A stretch of DNA of 64,000 nt from Paenibacillus glycanilyticus (GCF_023715145.1 NZ_JAMBNP010000003.1:124001-188000); one strand, 5' to 3'; positions 50,661 through 60,014 are shown, numbered from the stretch's first letter. Notes: generated from the sequence alone by a model not told the origin. A program made the numbers and translations.

Positions 50661-52133
50661 TTACGCAAGCACCCATGTATCTTTCGTTCCGCCGCCCTGC
50701 GAGGAATTGACGACAAGGGAGCCTTCCTGCAGAGCGACGCGGGTCAGCCCGCCAGGCACAACATAGGTGTCGGAGCCCATAAAGGTAAAGGCGCGCAAAT
50801 CAATATGCCTCGGAGCGACACGGCCGGCTGTCAGCGAAGGGCAGCAGGATAGCTTCATCGTCGGCTGGGCGATATAACGCTCCGGATGCCGGACGATTTT
50901 TTCAGCAAAAGCTTTGATTTCTTCTTCCGTAGCCGAAGGGCCAATCAGCATGCCGTACCCGCCCGACAAGGAGCGTTCTTTGACAACCATATCGGAGAGG
51001 CGCGACAGGACATATTCTCTTTCATGCGGTCTCGTCAGAATATAGGTCGGAACGTTGCTTAGAATCGGCTCTTCCTTCAAATAGTAGCGGATCATATCTG
51101 GCACAAAGGCATATACCGCTTTGTCGTCCGCAACTCCTGTTCCAGGAGCATTAGCAAGAGCGACATGGCCGGCAAGGTACGCGTCCATTAGTCCCGGCAC
51201 ACCAAGTAAGGAATCTTTGCGGAAAACCTTCGGATCGAGAAACTCATCGTCAATACGCCGGTAGATGACATCCACCCGCCGCAGTCCTTGACGGCTCTTT
51301 AAGTACACGGTCCGGTCCTTCACGACGAGGTCGTTTCCTTCGACCAGCTCTATGCCCATTTCTTGCGCCAGGAAGCAATGATCATAATAGGCGGAGTTGT
51401 AAATGCCCGGCGTCAGCAGGACAACATGAGGGTCGGGATTGGAATGAGGAGCCAAGCTGCGAAGGCTGCTGAGAAGGGCGTTCATGCCTTGATCCAAACT
51501 GCGGATCCGATAATCGAAGCATAATTCCGGGAATAAGCTCGTCATTAAATCACGGTTCTTATACACATAAGACAGACCTGAAGGAGTTCTCAGATTATCT
51601 TCGAGCACATAATACTCGCCCGATTGGCCGCGGATAATATCAATGCCGGATAATGGTATATAAATGCCGTTTGGAACATCCACTCCTGCCATCTCCGGCA
51701 CATAGTAAGGATTGTTCAGAACCATGTCTCCCGGGATCAGTCCGTCTTTCAGTATGTTCTGCTCATGATAGATATCCCATATAAAACGATTCAACGCTTT
51801 GGCTCGCTGCTTCAAACCCTGGCTCAGATGAGCCCACTCCTCGGAAGTGATCATTCTTGGCAGCAAATCGAAAGGAATCGTCCTTTCCCGGGAGGATTCC
51901 TCGGGATTATTGCTATATAAGGTAAAGGTAACACCTTGTGTAACCATTTCCGCCTGCATCATAGCGTCGCGTGTCTTTAAGTCTTCCAGTCCCATTTTGG
52001 TCAACCGTTGCAGCATTGCCCCATAGTGAACTCTGCCTTTTCCGCGTCCCTCGAACATTTCATCGTAAAAAGCCGGATGCTCATAATCAGCGAAGAGCTG
52101 GTTCATGTTATCCTTCATCATTAGCATGGCCAT
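50661..52133 (-). CDS. Circularly permuted type 2 ATP-grasp protein (DUF404/407)
   Basis: A 490-residue ATP-grasp enzyme of the permuted class: YYVPEMAGVDVPNGIYIPLSG, GEYYVLEDNLRTPSGLSYVYKN, VDVIYRRIDDEFLDP and ALANAPGTGVADDKAVYAFVP hold the ATP and metal residues, and VKERSLSGGYGMLIGP closes the active site. Such enzymes form amide bonds like peptide ligases. ATG 52133 follows GGAGGG. With the alpha-E gene downstream it forms a two-gene operon of a predicted but uncharacterised peptide-synthesis or tagging system. Confidence 0.92.
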   Translation of the reverse strand: MAMLMMKDNMNQLFADYEHPAFYDEMFEGRGKGRVHYGAMLQRLTKMGLEDLKTRDAMMQAEMVTQGVTFTLYSNNPEESSRERTIPFDLLPRMITSEEWAHLSQGLKQRAKALNRFIWDIYHEQNILKDGLIPGDMVLNNPYYVPEMAGVDVPNGIYIPLSGIDIIRGQSGEYYVLEDNLRTPSGLSYVYKNRDLMTSLFPELCFDYRIRSLDQGMNALLSSLRSLAPHSNPDPHVVLLTPGIYNSAYYDHCFLAQEMGIELVEGNDLVVKDRTVYLKSRQGLRRVDVIYRRIDDEFLDPKVFRKDSLLGVPGLMDAYLAGHVALANAPGTGVADDKAVYAFVPDMIRYYLKEEPILSNVPTYILTRPHEREYVLSRLSDMVVKERSLSGGYGMLIGPSATEEEIKAFAEKIVRHPERYIAQPTMKLSCCPSLTAGRVAPRHIDLRAFTFMGSDTYVVPGGLTRVALQEGSLVVNSSQGGGTKDTWVLA

Positions 52134-52371
52134 GACGGATATCCCTCCATTGTTCTTATTCCTTGTTCCATCTATTAGAGTGTGAATTTAACTAACATTT
52201 GGATAACAGAGCAAGTATAGATCAGAGGTTCCATGATTGTATGTCGAAACCGCTTGCTCAAATGTGTCTATTTTGTGACAATTCGATTTTGCATGTTTAC
52301 TTCTATTTTTTGCTATATTCACTTGTTTGTAAGGATAGTAAGATATAGGAAATAAAAGGTGAGGTGCATGC

Positions 52372-55041
52372 ATGAGGTTTACGATCCGAAGCAAGCTGCT
52401 TATCAGCTTCTTATCCGTTGCTTTCTTTGTGGCTGCGGTGAACATTACCGCGTACGTCTACAACGACAAATTGAATCATTCCTTCAATGATCTAATAGAC
52501 CAGCGGGTAGCTGTGCTAAATAAGGCGACGGAGATTCAATATTTGGCCGTACAGCAAACGAACAGCTTAAGAGGTTATTTGCTGACGCAGGATCCTGGAT
52601 TTATGGAGGAGCTGCGAACGTCGAATACCGCAATGTCCGTACTTGTCGGCGAAGTGGAAGACCTAATTATCCGGCCGGAGGCGAAGGAATCTTTTCAGGA
52701 GTTGGCCAATACCGATACCTCCTTTATTAGAAGCTCCGAGCAATTGCTGGCAAACCTCGAGAAGGATCATAATCAGGCGGACGCATTAGCTGATTTCAAA
52801 ACAACCGTACTCCCATTAGGCGAACAGTTAGGTCCACTCTCCCGGAAGTTTGTGGAATACCAGCAGCAGCTGCTGGAAGAGGACCGGATAGAAAACTCTT
52901 CGATGGTCAACTTCGTTAACACCTTGACCGCTATCCTTACCGTTATTACTTTTCTTCTGACCCTTCTTATTGGACTCCTGTTATCACACCGCATCACGAG
53001 CAATCTCTTCAAAATAACAAGCGTCATTACCGGCTTTATCCATAATTCCAAGACAGCTTCGAACATTCCGCATATTGAAGTTCGATCCCAAGACGAGATC
53101 GGAGACATTGCCCGGTCATTTAATGAAATGGCCATTACGCTGAACAAGTATTCCATTCTGGAGCAGGAGCAGCGCTGGCTTGAGACTAATGTTGCCGACA
53201 TGGCGACCAGATTCCAGGGCGTCAATAATCTTGAGGCTTTGGCTCAGCTGTTCATTACGGCCATCACTCCGCTAGTGGATGCCAGCTATGGCGTATTTTA
53301 TTTGAAAGACGGCACGGGCCGGCGTCATCAGCTGAATAAGCTGGCGTCGTATGCGTATCAGCAGTCGGCGATCGGAGTAGATTCCTTTAAGAATGGGGAA
53401 GGACTAGTCGGACAAGCGGCGCTCGAGAGCCGCACCATTCTGCTGACCAATGTACCGGACAACTATATTCAGATTTCATCCGGGTTAGGGAAAGCCTCGC
53501 CTGCCAGTCTGCTCATCATGCCGATCCATTTCGAAGGTCAGGTTGTTGCCGTGATGGAGTTGGCGTCGTTTGGGACCTTTACCCCGATTCAGCAATCGCT
53601 GCTGCAACAAGTATCTACTCACCTCGGAAGCGTATTAAGTAGTCTTGCGGGTCGCATGCAGGTCGAGCAGCTGCTGGCGGAGTCACAGGTATTGACGGAG
53701 GAGCTGCAAACCCAGTCAGAAGAGTTGAGAGGCATTAACGAGAAGCTGGAAGAGCAGCACAAGAACTCCGAGCAGAAGACAAGAGAGCTGGAGAAGACGA
53801 AGACCCAGCTGGAGGAGAAGGCAAGGCAGCTGTCGCTAAGCTCCCAGTACAAATCCGAATTTCTGGCCAATATGTCGCATGAGCTTCGAACACCGCTGAA
53901 CAGTCTGTTGATCCTGTCGAACATTCTGGCAAGCAATACCGAAGGGAACCTGAACAATCATCAAGTGAAGTATGCCCATACGATCCATCAGTCAGGTAAT
54001 GATTTGCTGCAGCTGATTAACGATATTCTCGATCTGGCAAAGGTGGAAGCGGGCAAAATCGATCTTGTACACGGCAAAGTCTGTCTGCATGAAATTAGCG
54101 ATTATGCCGAGCAGCAATTCCTTCCGGTTGCGCGTCAGAGTGGTCTCCGGTTTACAACGATTGTGGATTCTGATCTGCCGCAGGCGCTCTTTACAGATGA
54201 ACAGCGATTATTGCAAATTATCAAGAATCTGCTGTCCAACGCCTTCAAATTCACCGAACGCGGCGAAGTGAAGCTGCATATTCACCGTGCGCAGAAAGAA
54301 TCGCAGATGGAGGGGGGGATCGCCTTCTCTATTATAGATACCGGTATTGGCATTCCAAAGGAGAAGCAGGACCTGATCTTCCAAGCCTTCCAACAGGCTG
54401 ACGGAACGACAAACCGGAAGTATGGCGGTACGGGACTAGGCCTATCGATTAGTATTAACATGGCGCATCTGCTGGGCGGAACGATTAACGTAGCCAGCGT
54501 GCCAGGCAAAGGAAGCGTGTTCACTCTTGTTCTTCCTTGTGAAGAGGACTATGAAGAGGGCAGTCCTTCCGTTGTGCTGCAGCAATCCGCTGCAGCTGCG
54601 ACAGAACCCGAGGTTCAGGTTCTGGGAGACCTGCCGGCTGATGACGCGGATCTGGATGATGTGGTCTGGACAAACAAAAAAATATTAATCGTCGACGACG
54701 ATATGCGAAATATTTATGCGACAACCATTGCACTTGAGAGTAAAAAAGTAAATGTGCTTTTTGCCGAGAATGGACTTTCGTGCTTGAAAGTGCTGAAGGA
54801 ACATCCCGATGTCGATCTTATCCTGATGGATATTATGCTGCCTGAAATGGACGGCTATGAGACCATGCGAACCCTGCGGCAAATGCCCGGATTTAGCGCT
54901 TTGCCGATCATTGCTTTGACGGCCAAAGCAATGAAAGACGATAAAGTTAAATGCATCGAAGCAGGTGCATCCGATTATATGAGCAAGCCTGTCAAGCTGG
55001 AGCAGTTGTTCGCGCGCATCCATTCTTGGCTGAGCAGATAG
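52372..55041 (+). CDS. Hybrid sensor histidine kinase with GAF and receiver domains
   Basis: An 889-residue kinase. Membrane segment 1 (9-29), an external four-helix CHASE3-like part (about 35-178), membrane segment 2 (about 183-205), HAMP (about 206-262), GAF (about 280-425), a coiled coil (about 430-490), HisKA with H503 in NMSHELRTPLNSL, HATPase (NLLSNAFKFT, GGTGLGLSIS) and a C-terminal receiver with D820 in ILMDIMLPEMDG. It leads a three-gene module with CheR and a second receiver-kinase. A GGTGAGG site precedes the ATG. This type integrates stress signals in many Gram-positive soil bacteria. Confidence 0.94.
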   Translation: MRFTIRSKLLISFLSVAFFVAAVNITAYVYNDKLNHSFNDLIDQRVAVLNKATEIQYLAVQQTNSLRGYLLTQDPGFMEELRTSNTAMSVLVGEVEDLIIRPEAKESFQELANTDTSFIRSSEQLLANLEKDHNQADALADFKTTVLPLGEQLGPLSRKFVEYQQQLLEEDRIENSSMVNFVNTLTAILTVITFLLTLLIGLLLSHRITSNLFKITSVITGFIHNSKTASNIPHIEVRSQDEIGDIARSFNEMAITLNKYSILEQEQRWLETNVADMATRFQGVNNLEALAQLFITAITPLVDASYGVFYLKDGTGRRHQLNKLASYAYQQSAIGVDSFKNGEGLVGQAALESRTILLTNVPDNYIQISSGLGKASPASLLIMPIHFEGQVVAVMELASFGTFTPIQQSLLQQVSTHLGSVLSSLAGRMQVEQLLAESQVLTEELQTQSEELRGINEKLEEQHKNSEQKTRELEKTKTQLEEKARQLSLSSQYKSEFLANMSHELRTPLNSLLILSNILASNTEGNLNNHQVKYAHTIHQSGNDLLQLINDILDLAKVEAGKIDLVHGKVCLHEISDYAEQQFLPVARQSGLRFTTIVDSDLPQALFTDEQRLLQIIKNLLSNAFKFTERGEVKLHIHRAQKESQMEGGIAFSIIDTGIGIPKEKQDLIFQAFQQADGTTNRKYGGTGLGLSISINMAHLLGGTINVASVPGKGSVFTLVLPCEEDYEEGSPSVVLQQSAAAATEPEVQVLGDLPADDADLDDVVWTNKKILIVDDDMRNIYATTIALESKKVNVLFAENGLSCLKVLKEHPDVDLILMDIMLPEMDGYETMRTLRQMPGFSALPIIALTAKAMKDDKVKCIEAGASDYMSKPVKLEQLFARIHSWLSR

Positions 55042-55054
55042 GTGGTAAGTCAGC

Positions 55055-55897
55055 ATGTGCATGAATGAAAAGGAATCGATGGACGAACGGGAGCAACTGG
55101 AGATTGAGCTGCTGCTGGAGGCGTTGTACCGGTATTACGGCGTAGATTTCAGAAACTATGTACTGCCAACAATACGCCGCAGAGTGTGGAACCGGATTCG
55201 GGCGGAACGCCTTAAGACGATTTCCGGTCTGCAGGAGAAGGTCCTGCATGACCGGCAGGCGTTCAAACGGCTTGCTGATGATTTCTCGATCAATGTCACG
55301 GAGCTGTTCCGCGACCCCAGCTTCTTCAAGGCTTTCAGGGACAAAGTTGTGCCCCAGATGAAGGATTATCCCCGCATCCGCATTTGGCATGCCGGCTGTT
55401 CCACGGGCGAAGAGGCTTACTCCATGGCCATCCTGCTGCATGAAGAAGGGATGCTGGAGAAGACAAGAATTTATGCGACCGATATGAATGAAGCGGTAAT
55501 TGAAGAAGCCAAGCTGGAATCCTTTCCTCTCGACCGTTTGGTCCCTTATGCCCGTAATTACATGCAGTCAGGCGGGAAAAAGTCAATTAAAGAATATGTG
55601 TCGGTCATGAGCGACCGCGCGGAATTCCGTCCTTTTCTGGGAGAGAAAATTACGTTCGCCCAGCATAATCTGGCGGTGGATGAGTCCTTTAATGAGTTTC
55701 ACGTGATCATCTGCCGCAACGTCATGATTTACTTTAATTCCTATTTGCAGAACCGCGTTCATGAATTGTTCTATCAGAGCTTGTCCCCTTCCGGCTTTCT
55801 TGGTCTGGGGCAAAAGGAGAGCATGACATTTACCAGCTTTACAGACTGTTACAAGGAGATGGAACCAAATGAGAAGATTTACCGAAAAGTTAAATAG
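55055..55897 (+). CDS. CheR-family protein-glutamate methyltransferase
   Basis: A 280-residue CheR-type methyltransferase. The N-terminal helical part (YGVDFRNYVLPTIRRRVWNR) is followed by the SAM motif IWHAGCSTGEEAYSMAILL, FRDPSFF and VIICRNVMIYFNSYLQNRV. It should methylate a glutamate on a receptor-like protein, but none is encoded here, and no CheB methylesterase is present. It starts 13 bases after the hybrid kinase and overlaps the next kinase by 29 bases, so the three are coupled. Confidence 0.93.
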   Translation: MCMNEKESMDEREQLEIELLLEALYRYYGVDFRNYVLPTIRRRVWNRIRAERLKTISGLQEKVLHDRQAFKRLADDFSINVTELFRDPSFFKAFRDKVVPQMKDYPRIRIWHAGCSTGEEAYSMAILLHEEGMLEKTRIYATDMNEAVIEEAKLESFPLDRLVPYARNYMQSGGKKSIKEYVSVMSDRAEFRPFLGEKITFAQHNLAVDESFNEFHVIICRNVMIYFNSYLQNRVHELFYQSLSPSGFLGLGQKESMTFTSFTDCYKEMEPNEKIYRKVK

Positions 55898-57641
55898 CGC
55901 GGTATCCAAAGTGAATATTCTGATGGTCGATGACCGTCCGGAAAATTTGATTGCCCTTGAAGCGATTCTGGCTTCGCCGAATTACCGGCTGTACTCCGCC
56001 CATTCCGGCGAGGAGGCGCTGCGTCATGTGCTGACAACCGATTTTGCCGTTATTTTGCTTGATGTGCAGATGCCGGGCATGAACGGGTTTGAAACAGCAA
56101 GCCTTATCAAGATGAGAGATCGCTTGAAGCATGTTCCGATTATCTTTATTACGGCGATTAGTCAGGCGGCAGAGCATGTAAAGCATGGCTACTCGGTAGG
56201 CGCCATCGACTATATTTTCAAGCCGTTCCATGCCGAAACGTTAAAAATGAAAATCGAAGCATTCGTTCAGCTGTATCAATATCAGGAGCAGATCAAGCTG
56301 CAGAATGAATTATTAAAGGTCATTGGCGAGACCTCTAATGATACTATCGTAACCGTTGATGAAGCGGGTATTATGCAAACCCTCAATCCCACGGCAGCAA
56401 GGATGTTTGGCTATTCTCCGGACAGGCTGGCCGGCCGTCCCGTTGACGATATTGTACCGGCTCTATCTTCCTTTCTTCATGCCGGGAAGAGTCCGGGTGC
56501 AAAGCTTATCGAAACAACGGCTATGCGCAAAGACACCATCCCGTTCCCCGTAGATGTTCAGATTGGAAGAGCAAGCATTGCCCAGCAGCAGCTTTACGTT
56601 TGCTCGATTCGAGATGTGACCGACCGCAAGATGATGGAGGAGGAGAGGTTCCGCAAAATTTTTGACGCAACACCTTGCCTCATTGCTCTGAGATCTATGA
56701 AGGATAAGCGTTATATCAATGTCAATGAAAGCTTGCTGCAAGCGATGGGCTATGAAGGGCAAGGGGGAATCAATCAGACGTCGGATCTGCTGCAATATAT
56801 TGTGGAAACGGAAGGCAAGGGGAATGAGCGCCATAATCCTTGGCTGCCTGCCCGTAATGTTCGGATTCGATATATGACCAAGACCGGAGATCTGAAGGAC
56901 GGACTTCTCTCCAATGAAGTGATGCGGGTTCACGGAGAGGAATGTCTGCTTAGCGTAGTGACGGATATTTCAGAGCGCGTGTTTCTGGAGAAAGAAATTA
57001 CCCGTCTCGACCGGCTTAATATTACCGGGGAGATGGCAGCCGGCATCGTTCATGAAATCCGTAATCCGATGACAACGGTACGGGGGTTCCTTCAGCTGTC
57101 GAGGAACAATCCGTCGAAGGAATATACGGACATCATGATTGAAGAGCTGGACCGGGTACATAATATCGTGACCGAGTTCTTGTCTGTTGGCGCACAGGCT
57201 CCAACCAGCCGCAAACTGAAGCGGATTAATACCATCATTGAAACGCTATTCCCGCTGATCCAGTCGAAGGCTTTGACCGGTAATCATGATATTGCCCTTG
57301 ACCTGGGCGAATGCCCGCCGATGCAATTGGATGAGAAGGAGATTCGCCAGCTGGTGCTTAATCTCGTGCTGAACGGACTGGATGCCATGCCTTCCGGCGG
57401 CCATTTGAAAATCAGGACTTATGCGGACAGTAAGCAGGTGGTAATGGAGGTAAGAGATCAGGGGAGCGGTATTAAGGAAGAATTCCTGGAGAAGCTGGGA
57501 ACTCCGTTCTTCAGCACCAAGGCGAGCGGAACCGGTCTTGGCCTATCCGTCAGCTATGGTATTGCCGCACGTCATGACGCCGTCATCAAGGTGCAGACAA
57601 GCGAGCAGGGCACGACGTTTTTTGTGCATTTTAACTTGTAG
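55869..57641 (+). CDS. Receiver-PAS-PAS histidine kinase
   Basis: A 590-residue cytosolic kinase. The receiver comes first (1-125) with D65 in ILLDVQMPGMNG and K118 in YIFKPF. PAS 1 is at about 150-260 (DTIVTVDEAGIMQTLNPTA) and PAS 2 at about 262-385. HisKA has H395 in GIVHEIRNPMTTVRGFL, followed by the HATPase (NLVLNGLDAMPSGG, GTGLGLSVSYG). A receiver in front of a kinase lets the upstream hybrid kinase feed into it. GGAG precedes the ATG, and it overlaps cheR by 29 bases. Confidence 0.94.
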   Translation: MRRFTEKLNSAVSKVNILMVDDRPENLIALEAILASPNYRLYSAHSGEEALRHVLTTDFAVILLDVQMPGMNGFETASLIKMRDRLKHVPIIFITAISQAAEHVKHGYSVGAIDYIFKPFHAETLKMKIEAFVQLYQYQEQIKLQNELLKVIGETSNDTIVTVDEAGIMQTLNPTAARMFGYSPDRLAGRPVDDIVPALSSFLHAGKSPGAKLIETTAMRKDTIPFPVDVQIGRASIAQQQLYVCSIRDVTDRKMMEEERFRKIFDATPCLIALRSMKDKRYINVNESLLQAMGYEGQGGINQTSDLLQYIVETEGKGNERHNPWLPARNVRIRYMTKTGDLKDGLLSNEVMRVHGEECLLSVVTDISERVFLEKEITRLDRLNITGEMAAGIVHEIRNPMTTVRGFLQLSRNNPSKEYTDIMIEELDRVHNIVTEFLSVGAQAPTSRKLKRINTIIETLFPLIQSKALTGNHDIALDLGECPPMQLDEKEIRQLVLNLVLNGLDAMPSGGHLKIRTYADSKQVVMEVRDQGSGIKEEFLEKLGTPFFSTKASGTGLGLSVSYGIAARHDAVIKVQTSEQGTTFFVHFNL

Positions 57642-57657
57642 CGAATAGTGGTAAAAC

Positions 57658-57689
57658 AACAGACCTCCTGCTTGGCAGAGAGGTCTGTT
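57658..57689. terminator. Bidirectional terminator between the kinase and serS
   Basis: A perfect 10-bp stem AACAGACCTC/GAGGTCTGTT with a 12-base loop, between convergent genes. Confidence 0.75.
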
Positions 57690-57709
57690 CTGTTTCGAGC
57701 GTAAGCACC

Positions 57710-58987
57710 TTACGACTGCAGGCGCTCCAATCCGTTCATATATTTGCGCAAGGCTTCCGGAATGCGGATCGAACCGTCTTCCTCCTGGTGATTCTCAAGC
57801 AGGGGAATAAGGATCCGCGGCGAAGCTACGGCCGTGTTATTGAGCGTATGGCAGAACCGCGTTTTCCCCTCGGCGTCCCGGTATCGGATATTCGAGCGGC
57901 GTGCCTGGAAATCCAGAAGATTCGACGACGAATGGGTTTCGCCGTAAGCCTGCCGGCTTGGCATCCATGTCTCGATGTCGAATTGTTTATAGGTTTTTTG
58001 CGACATATCTCCCGTACACACCGCCATGACGCGATAGGGAAGCTCCAGCTGCCGCAAGAGGTCCTCCGCGTTTTGCGTGATTTCCTGAAGCATCTGCTCC
58101 GAAGCCTCCGGGCTGCCCTCGCAAATGATAACCTGCTCCACCTTCGAGAATTGATGTACCCGATACAAGCCGTGGACGTCCTTGCCTGCCGAACCGACCT
58201 CACTTCTGAAGCAGGTCGAGGCGGCTGCCAGTCTTATGGGCTCGCGGACATCCACGATTTCGTTATCGTAGTACGATATCAGGGGAACCTCCGACGTACC
58301 GACCAGGTAGTTGTCATCGCCGGCTATCTGATAAGTCTGGTCCTGACCAAGCGGGAAGAAGCCGGTATTGTACAAGGCTTCCCTCCGTACCATGAGCGGA
58401 ACCTCGAGCAGGGTAAAGCCTCTGGCTAGAAGAAGATCCAGGGCAAGCTGCTGAACGGCACGATGCAAGGCGGCGCCTGCGCCGGTTAAATAATAATGAC
58501 GGCTACCGGCTGTTTTGACTCCGCGGGGGATGTCGATCATACGGTGAAGCTCGCCAAGTCTCACGTGATCCTTGGGTTCAAAGGTAAAGCCGGTTGGCTC
58601 GCCGACCTGTCTAAGCTCAACATTATCTTGATCCGAGAGGCCGACCGGCGTATCCGGCGATACGATGTTCGGGACATAAAGCATCAGGTTCGCGTATTGC
58701 TCGTGAACGGCTTTGTGCTCCTGTTCCAAGGCGGCTAGACGGTGGTTAATTTCCCTCATGTGCTGCTTCTTCTGCTGAAGATGCTGATGCTCATCGCTGT
58801 TGATCGACAGATTGATCTCCTGAATCGTCTGATTCCGCTCTTGGCGAAGCTCCTCGATTTGCTGCAGCAGCATCCTTCTTTGATCATCCCGTTCCACAAG
58901 CTGCGAGACGGAGATCGTCATCCCTTTCTGGTCCGCTACGGTTTGAATACGTTCCTGGTTGTTCCTGATCCACTTGATGTCTAACAT
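57710..58987 (-). CDS. serS: Seryl-tRNA synthetase
   Basis: A 425-residue class II synthetase that charges tRNA-Ser. The N-terminal coiled-coil arm is clear (VERDDQRRMLLQQIEELRQE onwards). Motif 2 is CFRSEVGSAGKDVHGLYRVHQFSKVE and motif 3 is ASPRILIPLLENHQEEDGSIRIP. It differs from the usual housekeeping form at several otherwise conserved places (VHGLYRVHQF for TRGLIRQHQF), so it may be a second, divergent copy. ATG 58987 follows GAGGAG; the frame extends to 59017 without reason. A T-box leader controls it. Confidence 0.95.
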   Translation of the reverse strand: MLDIKWIRNNQERIQTVADQKGMTISVSQLVERDDQRRMLLQQIEELRQERNQTIQEINLSINSDEHQHLQQKKQHMREINHRLAALEQEHKAVHEQYANLMLYVPNIVSPDTPVGLSDQDNVELRQVGEPTGFTFEPKDHVRLGELHRMIDIPRGVKTAGSRHYYLTGAGAALHRAVQQLALDLLLARGFTLLEVPLMVRREALYNTGFFPLGQDQTYQIAGDDNYLVGTSEVPLISYYDNEIVDVREPIRLAAASTCFRSEVGSAGKDVHGLYRVHQFSKVEQVIICEGSPEASEQMLQEITQNAEDLLRQLELPYRVMAVCTGDMSQKTYKQFDIETWMPSRQAYGETHSSSNLLDFQARRSNIRYRDAEGKTRFCHTLNNTAVASPRILIPLLENHQEEDGSIRIPEALRKYMNGLERLQS

Positions 58988-59220
58988 GGCAACTCGCTCC
59001 TCTATAATGGAATACAAAAAAGCGCTCTAATCGTCCGATTGGGACGAAGAGCGCTTGTATTCTCGCGGTGCCACCCAAATTGATTAAACAGTACTGACCA
59101 CTGTTTAATCCACTTAGTTCCGCGGTAACGGGCGGGTCCGGTTAACTTAGGGGATACTCCCTTGACGAGAACGCCTCCGAGTTGGATTCTCTTCATCGGC
59201 ATAATTTCGTTTGAATTTTT
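58988..59220 (-). promoter_or_regulatory. T-box riboswitch leader of serS
   Basis: On the minus strand the T-box sequence GGGTGGCACCGCGAG (59062-59076) is plain. Its UGGC would pair with a GCCA end of the tRNA, matching the G discriminator of tRNA-Ser. Upstream are GATGAAGAG, a stem I element, and a 10-bp stem III GATTAAACAG/CTGTTTAATC. The distance from the transcription start to the T-box is only about 145 bases, short for a Firmicutes T-box, so stem I is compact. Uncharged tRNA-Ser should let transcription read through the terminator. Confidence 0.9.
59015..59056 (-). terminator. T-box-controlled terminator in the serS leader
   Basis: On the minus strand, AAGCGCTCTTCGTCC pairs with GGACGATTAGAGCGCTT followed by TTTTTT, just before the serS ribosome site. 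Confidence 0.88.
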
Positions 59221-59223
59221 ACT

Positions 59224-59253
59224 AGTATAGCTTATGCCGCTCTTTTTATACAA
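59224..59253 (-). promoter_or_regulatory. Promoter of the serS leader
   Basis: On the minus strand, TTGTAT (59248-59253), an 18-base spacer and TATACT (59224-59229). Confidence 0.6.
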
Positions 59254-59278
59254 GTGTTAGTTTTTATGGATATTAGGT

Positions 59279-59774
59279 TTAGCGCTGCTGGGCAGGGGCG
59301 AGCGAGTAGTAGCGCTCGGTTTTATCCAGCGTTTCTCTTATTTTCTCATCCCACACATAGCTCAGTTCAAACGTTCCTTCCTGGAAGAAGAGCGGGAATC
59401 GGCGCGCAAACCAGCTTTGCATGGGAAGCTTGAGGGCGTCATCCTTGTTCACCCAGAGCAGCTCGCCTTCCGGCGGATTCTCGAGCAGAGTCCCTTCAAA
59501 CGAAGTCGCCAGGTAGTTGAAGACCATGTATCTGAGCTGCGTGTAAGGGTCGCAGAATTCTTCCAGTCCTTTATAGATGATATCCTTGACGATCAACCCT
59601 GTCTCTTCCCGGACTTCCCGAATCGCCCCATTCACCAGACTCTCGGGGAAATCAACTTTGCCGCCGGGAGCAATATAGCCCGGGAACCCCTTTTTTATCT
59701 GGCCTATTCATTAAAAGTACCTTATCCTTATCTTGTACCATACACATCGTATACATCTTATAGGTAATGGACAT
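59279..59774 (-). pseudogene. NUDIX hydrolase (8-oxo-dGTP diphosphatase type), frameshifted
   Basis: Translation from ATG 59774 (AGGCGG upstream) gives MSITYKMYTMCMVQDKDK then VLLMNRPDKK. The frame then breaks in an A6-G4 run (59687-59696). With one G fewer, it continues GFPGYIAPGGKVDFPESLV, the NUDIX box ending in REVREETGLI, and a normal C-terminus to a stop at 59279, giving about 165 residues. The first half of the box and all catalytic Glu residues are intact. So either the gene is newly broken, the run is misread, or expression uses slippage at the run. Confidence 0.8.
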
Positions 59775-59859
59775 GACATGCCGCCGCCTATTCTGCTAGA
59801 TTATGATTAATAGTTTTATTTTACCACAATGTTCAATTTTGAAGGGGTGCGCATCATCC

Positions 59860-60014
59860 ATGCAAGGATACAACGTTCTAGTGGTCTACAGCCGGGACTT
59901 GAGCATGCTCCTGATGTGTGCAAACGTCTCAAGGATCCATACAAAGGATTAAGTAATTTGGTCGGCGGAAAAATCGAGCCCGGCGAGGCAGGATTGGATG
60001 CTGCATACTTGTGA
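59860..60014 (+). pseudogene. Second NUDIX hydrolase remnant
   Basis: ATG 59860 with GAAGGGG upstream gives MQGYNVLVVYSRDLSMLLM. An extra TG then shifts the frame, after which CKRLKDPYKGLSNLVGGKIE and PGEAGLDAAY follow to a stop at 60014. The rest of the NUDIX box (the REXXEE part) and the C-terminal half are missing or scrambled; possible traces (VNLYKDKLFGE) end at 60096. It is a decayed gene of a different NUDIX subgroup from its neighbour. Confidence 0.72.

Noticed and set aside
57788..58429. Plus-strand frame of 213 codons inside serS
   Set aside because: Antisense to serS motifs 2 and 3.
59685..59697. Programmed -1 frameshift in the NUDIX gene at AAAAAAG
   Set aside because: The required change is +1, and the -1 frame does not give the NUDIX continuation.
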